NCBI GenBank assembly: GCA_021464245.1
Contig: JADCRB010000035.1
Location: 3,096,469-3,160,468, forward strand
Source: Carallia brachiata
Lineage: Eukaryota > Streptophyta > Magnoliopsida > Malpighiales > Rhizophoraceae
Length of the DNA stretch: 64,000 bases
Reading direction: 5' to 3'
The notes beneath the pieces were generated by a model, which saw only the letters and a program-made list of their open reading frames with translations, made no database searches and had not been told where the DNA came from. The translations under genes were made by a program, and so were the position numbers. This document shows, in pieces, positions 13,181-23,870 of this stretch (the stretch's first letter is position 1; each line of letters starts with the position of its first letter).

Positions 13181-13348
13181 GACTCTCCACCAACAGGAAT
13201 TCGTTCTTTTCTTCATGCTGATCATGTTGGAGTAGCGGTACCACGAGGGGGGGGCTATCACTTAGCCTTGCTGTTTGTGTTGTAGTTTTGTTTTGTTGCT
13301 CTTTCTTTCTGTTTTGTTAATCTCCTAGTCACCAAAAAAAAAAAAAAA

Positions 13349-13359
13349 TGATGCGAGTT
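13349..13359 (+). repeat. Right target-site duplication of the + strand LINE
   Basis: TGATGCGAGTT, identical to 6836-6846, directly after the poly(A) tail. Confidence 0.88.
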
Positions 13360-15940
13360 GACATCATTTGTGTAAAGAAATTACTTTGTAGAAAAATTCA
13401 ACTTTGTTCGTTAAAAACAATTAGATGTACAATACAACTGATTCATATGCATAATAAGATAAATTGAACTTGTAACAAGTCTAAAAAAATTCAATAATAA
13501 CTTGTATATCCTATTAGTTTTGTTGTATATTCAAAATTATCTTATTTCACAGTCATTTTTTATTAAAAATTTTTTTTTATATAAAAATAAATTTTTTAGA
13601 GCTACTCTCTCATGACCCAATAAATTTTTTAATAAATAAAAAAATAATTTCTATCAAAAGTGTGGCAATTCTATAGGCCCATTTACCTCACCTTCACTCT
13701 GTCTGGGAGAGTGAGAAATGACTTTCTTAATAAATAAAAAAATAATTTCTATCGAAAGTGGGGCAATTCTATAGGTCCCACTATAGGTCCCATGTACTTC
13801 ACTCTTGCTTTATCTCGGATCACCGAGGGGGAGGTTTAGTCGTGATCCTTTCGAACTTCAATAGAAAGATGCAAAAGGGGAACGGAAAAGTTTGTGTGCC
13901 TATAAATTTTGTTATACAATTTTGTCATACTAAATATTAAAATTTAATTAATTACTAATTTAGTGTAATAGTATTGATATTTTATATAAAAATAAAATAA
14001 AATAAAATAATAAGATATATTTATTTTTTTATTTCACATTCTTTTAATATACTAACATTAAATTTGTGATTAGTTGTATTTGGTTAATTCATATGAATCA
14101 TACGATGCGATGAAATTGTATGATTGCACCATATGGTGCACAATCTCTGTCCGCAAGGGAAAGCACTTTGAGCTACATCATCCAATTGGCCGCAGCCAAA
14201 GTGGCGATTCTGGTATGACAGCCAGCACATATGGTCGTAGATGTCAGGGTAAGCATGATGACACCTATTCAGGTTGACGCACCAACGACGACGCAAAAGC
14301 AGCCATAAATTGTCCATAAAGAAACCTTCAAATGAAAAACTTTTTTTTTTTATGAACGAATTCAAAGAAAAACTTCGATGTTTAATTCTGCATAATTTGA
14401 AATTGAAAACCTAGTTGATGTTGTGAGTCTGATTATAGCAATCTGAACTGGCAGTGTAACCAAGCCGAGATCTGTCATTTTTGGACTTTTGTATTGTCAG
14501 GTCACAATTAATCGCAATTTTTCTAGGCCAATAATATTTTTGGGTCCTTTTTTTTCCCTTGCAAAGCCAGCCAAGACTTCGCGAGACTAAGCGCCAACAT
14601 AGATAACTGACATCTAGCAGAAAGTAATGGACAGGAAGCTGAGGCAAAGAATCCACAGTCACGGTCACGTTAAAAGGATAATGTGAAACAAATACATTGT
14701 ATAACCATTTTTTTTTAATAATTAGATGCTTTTTTTTACAATAAAAAATAAAATTATTTTTATCTATTTTTTATTAAAAAAAAAAACTTCTGACTAAATA
14801 AAAAAAAGGTGATTAGTTGTAATGTATTGGTTTTACATCTCTTTTTACGTGACCATGTAATTGAACTGGCAAGCCAATACAAGCAGCTGCTGCGGTCCAA
14901 ACGCTGTTAGTTCACATGCCTGGGTATTGCGGCAGGGAAGCATCCTTGGGGTACCATGAGTCATGACAACAATAAGGACTTGTGTATACAGATGAGGCTT
15001 TCTTGGACCCCCACAGTTTAAGAGTGTTGCGCATTAAAACTTTTTTTCCCTTCATTTTACCCTAACCGATTTAGAGTCAGTACCAGTTTCTGATGATTGA
15101 ATTTGATTATGTCGATGTCATGTTTCGCAGGCTGCTTTTGGCACCACTGGCTATCTGCGATTCTGGGAGGCTGAGACCACAAGAAGATGTAAGCTATATC
15201 TATTTGATTTCTTTTATGAATAAATTAAGGTTTCTGTTGGAGTAGCTATATTATTTTTGTAAAGGGTCCATGTGTTTATTATGACTCACAATCTTTTAGT
15301 GGATGAAAGGCAAGTAACTCATTCTACTAAAGGACAAATTAGTGATGAGCATCCCCATCTAGATTTTTTTCCCCTTTGAGTTCAAACCCTTGTCCCTTTG
15401 GAACACAGAGACAAAAAGAGACAACTTGCTTCCACCCCACGTCCCAGTTCCAAACCATATTACAACTTGCAATCCTGAGCCAACAATTTGACATAAAAAA
15501 TTTGGCACATAAACCTCGTCCCTTGCACACAAATTGCAATACATGCAAACGGTGGAAGCATACAAATTTTATTGTGAGAGAGAGAGAGATCAATAATCCC
15601 TTTTTTTTTCGCAATAAGCACATACAACTTTTTTAGCTGCTGCCCTTCCTGCCTTGTCGCACAAGCTATTACAAAGCAGCATGATACTTTCAGTGCCATC
15701 AATTACAGCCAAAATTTCTTACATTTTCATCAACTGACACTAGTAAATAAAAAAACCCAACAGGAAAAAAAAAAAAAAAAGAATAGAGCAAGAGAGGATG
15801 GCCGATGGGCAAGGGAGGGGAAGTTGAATAGGATACCTCATGTATGATTAGATAGTCGGCAACAGCAAGAAACAAACCAAATTATTCAACTACCAATAGA
15901 GCAAACATCGAATTGCAATAAGGGGATAGTTGAAGCCAAA
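13360..15940. other. AT-rich intergenic region between the LINE and the SAM synthetase gene
   Basis: No supported gene. The region holds a 98-bp-period duplication (13629-13779), several A/T runs, an exon-like 58-base segment at 15131-15188 and, next to the SAM synthetase stop, its likely 3' UTR (about 15640-15940). Confidence 0.5.
13629..13779. repeat. Two imperfect copies of a ~52-bp segment, period 98
   Basis: Positions 13629-13680 and 13727-13779 carry nearly the same sequence (TTAATAAATAAAAAAATAAT then TTCTAT, a variable tract and GGCAATTCTATAGG), with about four mismatches. A short unrelated spacer separates the copies. Confidence 0.75.
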
Positions 15941-17118
15941 TTAAACTTGAGGTTTCTCCCACTTGAGGGGCTTGACAACCCCAGGTGAAGTCTGTGTCGT
16001 CCCTTCCAAGTGTCCATAAGCAGCTGTCTTCAGGAACCTGCCATTGCCACCCCTCTTGAGATCCAGGTTGATGGTAATCATTCCAGGCCTGAAGTCAAAA
16101 TTTTCCTTTACAATATTGAGGATCTCTTTGTCGGGAATCTTTCCAGTTCCATAACTGTCAACAAAGACCGACAACGGCTCAGGCACACCAATGGCATACG
16201 AAACCTGCACGATGCACCTGCGGGCAAGACCATTTGCTACAATGCTCTTGGCAGCCTGCCTAACAATATAGGCACCACTTCTGTCCACCTTGGTTGGATC
16301 CTTGCCAGAGAAAGCCCCGCCACCATGAGCTCCCCACCCGCCATAGGTATCAATAATGATCTTGCGTCCAGTGAGACCTGCATCACCATGAGGGCCACCA
16401 ATGACAAAACGGCCCGACGGGTTGAGGTGAAAGATGGTCTTTTCGTCAAGGTACTTCTCAGGGATGACAGGCTTGATGACATGCTCCTTGAGGTCAGCGG
16501 CAATTTCATCATTTGTGACTGTCTCATCATGCTGGGTGGAAATGAGGACGGTGTGTACGCGGACTGGGACCATCGCACCATTTCGTTGAAGTACTCAACA
16601 GTGACCTGGGTCTTACCATCAGGTCTGAGCCAGGGGCAGGTGCCATTCTTCCTAACCTCAGTGAGGCGAGCCCCAAGCTTGGTAGCAAGGACATGGCTCA
16701 AAGGCATATACTCAGGGGTCTCATCTGTGGCATAACCAAACATGTGACCCTGGTCACCAGCACCAATTTCTTCTGGGCGCTTGGTGAAGTGGCCATGGAC
16801 ACCCTGGGCAATATCAGGGCTTTGTTGCTCAATGTTGACTAGGACCTTGCAATGTTCGGCATCAAGACCAACATCATCCGAAACAAAGCCAATGTTACGG
16901 CATGTTTCGCGAACTATCTTCTCGTAGTCTACCTCGGCCTTGGTGGTAATCTCACCAAAGACCATGACCATGTTGGTCTTGGTGCATGTTTCGCAGGCAA
17001 CCTTACTATCAGGGTCCTGTTCTAGGCAAGCATCGAGCACTGCGTCTGAGATCTGGTCGCAAAGTTTGTCAGGATGTCCCTCATTCACCGACTCGGAGGT
17101 GAATAGAAATGTCTCCAT
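15941..17118 (-). CDS. SAMS: S-adenosylmethionine synthetase (frame-disrupted)
   Basis: Makes S-adenosylmethionine from methionine and ATP; cytosolic or nuclear. The coding region is one exon, as usual in plants, with the family N-terminus [19 protein letters not shown], the hexapeptide region [18 protein letters not shown] and the P-loop-like [16 protein letters not shown]. Start 17118 is chosen because the in-frame ATG five codons upstream spans the predicted intron acceptor. Three indels disturb it. One A is missing near 16581, where the sequence should read N-E-N-G-A-M-V-P and instead shifts frame. A one-base loss near 16007 and a two-base loss near 15980 restore the frame around a garbled stretch ([12 protein letters not shown]). 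With these allowed for, the length is 393 residues, typical of the family. The rest is strongly conserved, so sequence error or very recent decay is likely. Confidence 0.96.
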
Positions 17119-17127
17119 TGGCTTGTG

Positions 17128-18443
17128 CTGCATATCACAGACAAAGAAAAAAAAAAAAAATCTTTATGAGCTGGCTAATCGACATTAAAAGCCTGTTTCC
17201 TGAATCCCAAGTTGGTTTAGTGTGGCAGGCAGAAAGCCTCTACATGCCATGAGCATAAATGAATAGACAACAAAAGCAAGCACATACTCAGGATATATTG
17301 AATTTCTCAGAGATTTATGTGAACAGTACACAAAAAGGGAAGAATCTGAGCTAAAGATATGATGCCTCCATTATTTATTAAAAGCATAGATTCCCAGAAG
17401 AGCATTAACAGAGAAAAGAAAATTACCGCAAATTCCTTTAGCATTGGAATTGGAATGCTATAAAGTCATAAAGAATCTAACCTAACAATAGATCTCCGAG
17501 CAATAAGCCCAAGAAGCAGCCTAAAAACGAACTTACGGATTTTCATATTCCTTCATCAGCAATTAAATAACAGGCCCACAAAAAGGGCCAGCACCGACAG
17601 ATCTCATTTCAGTTTTTTTTTTTTCCCTTTTTTTCCACATGTAACCAAGAAAGCACTAAATCACACAAATAGAAATGCATATGTAACAACTAGATCTGAA
17701 CAGACCTGCAACCAAAGGAAGATATTTTTTTCTGAACAACAAAAAATCACCTCTTAACTATGAGGGTCATCAGATCTCTGACTTCAACCCGACCTTTTGA
17801 CCAGTGTTATTCTCGATTCAACCTTCCCATAGGAAGGTTGATCTTATATTTTCTATATAAGGTTTCCGAATGGTCTAATGCAATATATAAGACATGGAAG
17901 CACGAAGAAGTATTAATCAAGCACAAAAGTCTGATCTTTGAAGCTCTCAATGACCAGATCTGCTACGCTCGGGCACTGTATACCTCTACACTGACAACAG
18001 CATCAGCAAAGTCATAGACCTACAGGTGCCCCCAAGACAAGATGCTGAAAGAATTAATTAGCTCATGCTGCAAACAGGCAGACACACACACACACACGCA
18101 ACCCAAACATCAAAGTTGAAAAGACTCATAAAGACATAAGCCCATTACATAAAAGACCCTTAAACGTCCGGATCCGTGAGCATCTGCGCCAACTTATAGA
18201 AATCGCACACACCCAAAAAAGAGAAAGTCATTGATATAATATAACTAACTAGATTCACTTTGATTTTACATCAAGAAGAAAATATTGGAAAAGCCTACAG
18301 CAACGCGAAAGCCCCGGAGATAATACAATAACAACAAAGTTCCAATTCGAATTTAATTTGGGTCGGCTACATGAATCTATGATATATAAACTAAAGCTAC
18401 ACAAATAATATAAGAGGAAAAAAAGGCTATAGATTATAGATAC
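17128..18443 (-). other. 5'-UTR intron of the SAM synthetase gene
   Basis: The acceptor GATATGCAG lies just before exon 2 (starting 17127), and a donor AAG|GTATCT is at 18443-18444. Between them there is only AT-rich sequence with pyrimidine tracts. A long leader intron is typical of plant SAM synthetase genes. Confidence 0.75.
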
Positions 18444-18540
18444 CTTAGACTTGGAAGTGTCGGATCTGGACAGAGCTGTCTGCGAAGTTCTTTGCTTTCT
18501 CTTATTACCAGACCTCCTTGACAAACGGAACTCACGAACA
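18444..18540 (-). other. Probable 5'-UTR exon of the SAM synthetase gene
   Basis: This lies between the predicted donor at 18444 and about 30 bases downstream of the TATA box. The exact transcription start is inferred, not seen. Confidence 0.55.
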
Positions 18541-18570
18541 AGGCGAGGATGCTTTGCGTTAATTGCATTC

Positions 18571-18578
18571 TATTTATA
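18571..18578 (-). promoter_or_regulatory. TATA box of the SAM synthetase gene
   Basis: On the minus strand this reads TATAAATA within CCTATAAATAGAATGC. It lies about 30 bases before the inferred leader exon. Confidence 0.7.
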
Positions 18579-18927
18579 GGCCAAAACGGCCTCCTTCAAC
18601 TGGTTACCGGATGGGGCAGTCAGGATTTCTTTCACGGTTCAGGGGTTCCTATTATTTTGGGCAAGCGACAAAGTATAGCCGTTAGATCTCCGGATTTGAG
18701 AGGGTAGGATTGATTGGAGTTGGTGGGAAAGCAACGTTTACCGGTTTTGAAAATTATTATCACGTAATAATTTTTAGGTAACGATGTAATTCATAGTGAT
18801 TTTTCATTTTTCTTTTTTTTACCGGGAGTGGCCGGTCACTCACCAACTCTATTGCTGGGTGGCTTGCTCGCTCGGCTCGCCGGATTTGGATAGAAGATAG
18901 CTAGATTGATGGCTACGCAGTCAATAT

Positions 18928-19570
18928 CTTTGTTTTTTCTTGGGATAGAAAATCCATGAGTCAACCAGGGTTGTTAGCTTAATGATAAATACAAATTTAA
19001 TGTTGTATAAATAGTAATACGACGGTAATTTGATGTGGTTTTTTGGCGTTGATCTTGGTTTAAGTTTCCTTGTTGTTGGCCTCGTTCAAATATGGAGAGT
19101 TGTGTCATAAGCATAATGTTGGATTTTCAACTCATTAATATCGTAATTGAAATTAAAAAAAATCTATTTAAATTTAACAATACTCAAATAATATGTTCAA
19201 CGAGGACTTTAATAGTATAAGCAACCGGTCTCCACACATATATACCTTTGTTTTTTCTTGGGATAGAAAATCCATGAGTCAACAAGGGTTGTTAGCTTAA
19301 TGATAAGTATAAATTTAATATAATATAAATGATAATCTGATTGAAATTTGGTGCATTTCTCTTGGTATTGATTCAAATTTGAATCTTTTTGTTGTCACTC
19401 AGTCTCAAATATGAGGAGTTATGTAGTGAACACGGTATTGAATTACAGACTTATTAATACTGTAATCGAATTTAAAAAAAGTCTATTTGACTTTAACAGT
19501 ACTTACATGATAGATCCTCTCTATGAGGACGGTTAAATAAAAACTTCAATAGTACAAGCAGTCGGCTTTC
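18928..19570. repeat. Tandem duplication, two diverged copies of about 318 bp
   Basis: Copy 1 starts at 18928 and copy 2 at 19246, both with CTTTGTTTTTTCTTGGGATA followed by GAAAATCCATGAGTCAAC. They share further blocks, such as GGGTTGTTAGCTTAATGATAA and a TATTT-GACTTTAACAGTACT-like stretch, to the end. Similarity is high at the start and falls later. No coding capacity. Confidence 0.85.
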
Positions 19571-19662
19571 ACTTATAAATATTATGACTAATATACCAAC
19601 AAAGATATTTATTTGCTTGCTAAACAAAATCGTCATGCAAACATAAATTTGAATTTTTTTAA

Positions 19663-19869
19663 AGAGCATCATTATAATTTTAGAATTTTTTACCCGATTT
19701 TTTTTATCCGAATTGCAATAACCTTATTAGTTTTTATGACATCACTTTTATTTTTTGTAACAAAAAAAGAAGACAAATTTTTTAACTACAAAAAGTAAAA
19801 GAATCATCACAAAAAGTAATAAGATTGTTGCAATTCGAGCAAAAAATTTAGGTAAAAATTTCTGATGCC
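19663..19869. repeat. Foldback element (long imperfect inverted repeat)
   Basis: The arm at about 19663-19745 and the arm at about 19803-19869 are imperfect reverse complements of each other. Matching blocks include TTGCAATAACCTTATTAG opposite AATAAGATTGTTGCAA, and TTTTTTACCCGA opposite TAGGTAAAAATT. The two arms flank an AT-rich centre of about 55 bases. The structure is that of a MITE or foldback element. Confidence 0.7.
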
Positions 19870-21803
19870 ATACTTTTATCCTTTTTTAAATGCATTTGAT
19901 GTTTTAAGTACAAAGTTACCGCCGTAGCTTGGCGATTATCAATAACTTTGGACTCTTCACGAGTCAAAGCACGTTGACATTTAATAGGGGAAAATCGTGT
20001 TGTTTGGCTCCTCGCGTCTCCTAGCCAGAAGTCGCAACAATCAAAACCCTCATGTATGCATACATAATTGCCTCTATAAATTGGCTGTTTAAGAGATATT
20101 TACTAATCATCGCGGTAAATGGTAAATATTGAGCACTCCCGTCCCCAGAAACATGCCTTTTGTTTTGTGGTTTGAAAATGTTGGGAGAATATGTTTGAAA
20201 CGGTATTAGGCTACCAGAAATGGAAGTAGAAGGGTAACATTCCAGGATATCCTGATTATATATAATTCAATTACTGTAAAATATCCTTGCTATGCGGACC
20301 AATTCCAAGCATATCCCATTATTCAGGTGCCGCCTTCTTTTTATCCGGTGTTTCCTAAGCTGGATATATATTGACCCAAAAAAAAAAAAACTGGATGTAT
20401 ATTAATATATTTTACCAATGAGTTATAACTAAATTAGTACAAGAGTAATCTTGAGGACTGGAAGTTTTGAGTTCACATTTTAATCAGAACAAATTAATCA
20501 AAAAAAATAATGTAAAATTGACTGGTGTCAAATATACCAATTCTGCATCAATATTTCCTAGGCAGAGACCTAATTGCCGTTCGGTTCCAATGTGGTTCTG
20601 GCTCCAAAGAGATTAGAACCTTAATCGAACCGCCCTTAAGACTATTCGGGGTTTTCAGTTGACCACTAATTCTAATTTATATTCTGATTCTGATTTTAGT
20701 TCCGATTTAATTTCATTCAATTCAGACCAATTTATTCTAGTTTTAATTTCCTTTTTGCGAAAAATTTACTTAAAATTGAAAAAATTAAATTTCAATTAGA
20801 TTAAAGAGGAAATTTAAATAATTAAAGATATTTGATTTAATTAAATATTAATTAAACTATTTGCACTAGTCTCTTCATAGTTTAGAGAAATAAAAATTCA
20901 TGTAATTTGTTACATTTAAAACTTTTCTATGTATCTTTTTTTTATTTCGATGTATAGTCTCAATCGCTTTCGTTTACTTAGCTCATTCAGACGATGGAGG
21001 ATCTTTCTATTATATAGTCGTACAAATTTTTATTTAAAGGTTCATGATTATTTTCTTACACCCTTAGTTTTACTTTTGACCAATCATCGAGACATGACGA
21101 TGCTTCTAATAACTCTAATAACAAACTTGAGCGTATTGTAACAGGTAAATTTTGAGTTTAAAATAATTAAATTAAAAAATAAAAAAATAAATTATAAATA
21201 AAAATTTAAAAATAAGAGAAAATTTACGTGAGGTCGATCTCCGTAGATCCTCCGATTAGTGTTCCTTTGTAACTTTGTTAAGGGCTACACGAGCTTGATC
21301 TTGACAGCAGTAAATTCTAAAGTTTTTTCTTAAATTGGGTAGACTGAAATTGGATCTAATTTAAACGTTTAGATTACATTTAAGAACCGCAGAGATCTGA
21401 TCTGAACCGATCTGTCTTAATTTCACCGAGGGTCAAGGGACTTGTTCTCGGATGAATTGCCTGATTTTTGCTGAGGGCCGTATGAAACTTGATCTCAACC
21501 GGATTTGTAGTAATTTGATATTTTTATATCTATATTCTCATAAATTTAGATCTAAAGCGATTCGAGAATATAAATCTAAAAATAACTTTAGAAATGGAAA
21601 CAACAAATTTTTTTAGATTTACCCCCTGAAATATCTCTCAAAAAAGAGTTAGCAGAGTATACTGCAGGATAAAAATATGTAAAAAAAGGAGAAATTTTCT
21701 TGAGAGATTTTTAAATTTTTTTTTCCTCAAATTCTCTATATTTTTCTGTTTACAGATTTGCTGAATGTATTTTAAACTGAGAGATAGATGCCTATTTATA
21801 GGG

Positions 21804-21838
21804 TTCCTTTCCCATGTGAACATCATATGGGAAAGGAA
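21804..21838. repeat. Perfect 12-bp inverted repeat (hairpin)
   Basis: TTCCTTTCCCAT at 21804-21815 is the exact reverse complement of ATGGGAAAGGAA at 21827-21838, with an 11-base loop. Confidence 0.85.
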
Positions 21839-21858
21839 AGAATTTCTTTGCCCATTTC

Positions 21859-21884
21859 GGCCACCAACTATTAAGTTGGTGGCC
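21859..21884. repeat. Perfect 11-bp inverted repeat with ATTA loop
   Basis: GGCCACCAACT at 21859-21869 pairs exactly with AGTTGGTGGCC at 21874-21884 around a four-base loop. Confidence 0.88.
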
Positions 21885-23831
21885 ATTGACTTACTGTGGT
21901 CGGCAATACCAACTAAAGTGGCAGCTTTTTTTTTTTTTCTTTTGTTCATCAATGAAATTATTCCCTACTCTACTCAACAATAGTAAAGTTTATACCTCTA
22001 CACCGCCAATTCCACAGTTCCTTAAAAGAAGAATTGAGACCGAACCGCCTAATTGGTTCTAATTTCGATTTCAAATGCAATCAATTGGTTCGATCTGATT
22101 CTAGTTAACAATTGGCTTGGTTCGATTTTAATTTAATTTCAGTTCGAACTGAATTGATTGTCACCGCTAAGTAGACTACTACAATATAAGTTACTTAAGA
22201 ATCATAATCAAGTGACAAGTAAATCATTTTTTTTAATTAATACAATGGCTTTCGTGTTTAGTTGAGCCACATAATTATATATAACAAATCCTTTGGGACG
22301 CTGTAGGTTGGTGAGTCCAAGTCTTCATACAAGTCAAAATTGTTGCACCCCCTTTCTTCAAAGGTTTGATTGGAGATTAATGGCGTTTGTTCACCAACCA
22401 TCACCAACCTAAAATATCCAGCTAATTCCCACATGATTTTTTAGTAACTTTTATTGTCATATATAATGCAATAGACCTGATAAATTAAATTTTTTTAGAG
22501 CATCGGAAATTATTTTATAGTTTATTTATAAGATTGCATCGACGGCAATCATCATATTGTCTTTATTAACATGAATCTTTTTTTTTTTTTTTTTTCTCTC
22601 TCTCCCTCTTTAGCCAGCTAAAACTACTTATTAGAAGAAGCCGAGAAGGGCAAATGTTGAGCCGCCAAATGGCGTGGCAAGAACTATAGACAAAGTGGCG
22701 GGGAGGAGCTGAGCAAGTGGGGGCAGTTGGGATTTGCTAGGGGGCCTTGTTACATATAGAGAGGTGCGCCACTGAATGGTGCACCGAAGTAATAAAATAA
22801 TATTTATTATTTTTTTAAATTAAAATTTAAAAAAATATTTTTTTAAAAAAAATTATTTATTAATAAAATATATAAAATGATTATTATATTTACATACATA
22901 CAAATATATGTACAAAGATATATGTACTTAACAAATCTGTTATTGGAGGCTAAGCTATGTGCGATTCCCACTTAAAAAAGGCAAAGCACTTAATCAGCAT
23001 TGCGTTGCGTACGACTCAGTGCTTTTCGTAAAAGCTTGGCACCTAGTCTAACCGGCACGTGCCTGTCATCTGGGGTTGGTGTGTGTGGACCAGTCCGCTC
23101 ACAAATTAGTGAGAGTCGTTGAACTCCAAGCTCAAAAGTATATGGTAGGTATGTATTTTTTTTTTTGTTTTTTTTTTTTGACAATGGTATGTAGTAAACC
23201 ATGCCCAAAATTTGTAAAAGAGTTATACGGCAAGATTGTACTTTAAATAAAATTAATCTGATTATATAATTTATTTGATGATATTAATAGTTAATTAATT
23301 TTTTTAAAATTTATTATTTAATAATTTATATTATTTTGATCTCACTTTAATCATATCAAAAAAATTCTACAAACTATTTTCTTTTTTATCTTTACAAAAT
23401 TCAATGCTATTAATTTCACGTGCACCTTATTTTTGTTTTAACAAAAAAAAATTTTGTTACATGTAGCGCATCATTCTAACAAGTTTGTAGTAATCAAGAC
23501 TAATGTCTCTTTTTCTTTGTTTTCTTACCCCTCGAAAGAACAAAAACAAAGAAAATTTATCACGGTTTGAATTTTAGACTACTTTCGTAAGTTAAATTTT
23601 GTTAATTTGTGTACCAAAAATATAGGATGGGTGAATTTTTTTCGCTAAGTGTAATAATATTAGAGTGGTCTAAGCTAATAATTGTAAATTCATGGTAAGG
23701 ATGCGTTTGTTTCGTTGTAAAAGCAAATTTCGGACAATATTTTCCTTAAAATACAGCGTTTGACGCAGTAAAATAAAAGAAGTCTACAGAAAACGTTCGC
23801 CGGTCATAGTATAAAAGCCTCTGTTTTTGGA

Positions 23832-23870
23832 GAAAGCGACGTCCGCTCAAATAGAGTGGACGTCATTTTC
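23832..23870. repeat. Hairpin with GACGTCC arms
   Basis: GAAAGCGACGTCCGCTC and GAGTGGACGTCATTTTC are near-perfect reverse complements (14 of 17) around AAATA. The arms are GC-rich in an otherwise AT-rich region. Confidence 0.7.

Larger units (their letters stand above)
6847..13348 (+). mobile_element. Decayed L1-type LINE with RNase H, + strand, carrying nested insertions
   Basis: A non-LTR retrotransposon bounded by 11-bp target-site duplications and ending in a 15-A tail (13334-13348). In order it contains an ORF1 N-terminal remnant (6879), endonuclease (from 8161), reverse transcriptase (about 8937-10740), a CCHC-like zinc segment (about 12370-12440) and an RNase H domain (about 12780-13180). 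Many stops and frameshifts show it is dead. ORF1 is far shorter than in the LINE at 54773-60788. A second LINE fragment in the opposite direction interrupts it near 11210-12340, and an AT-rich MITE-like block sits at about 6988-7336. Confidence 0.93.

Noticed and set aside
16010..16735. 241-codon plus-strand frame opposite SAM synthetase
   Set aside because: It is a shadow of the conserved minus-strand gene, with no independent similarity.
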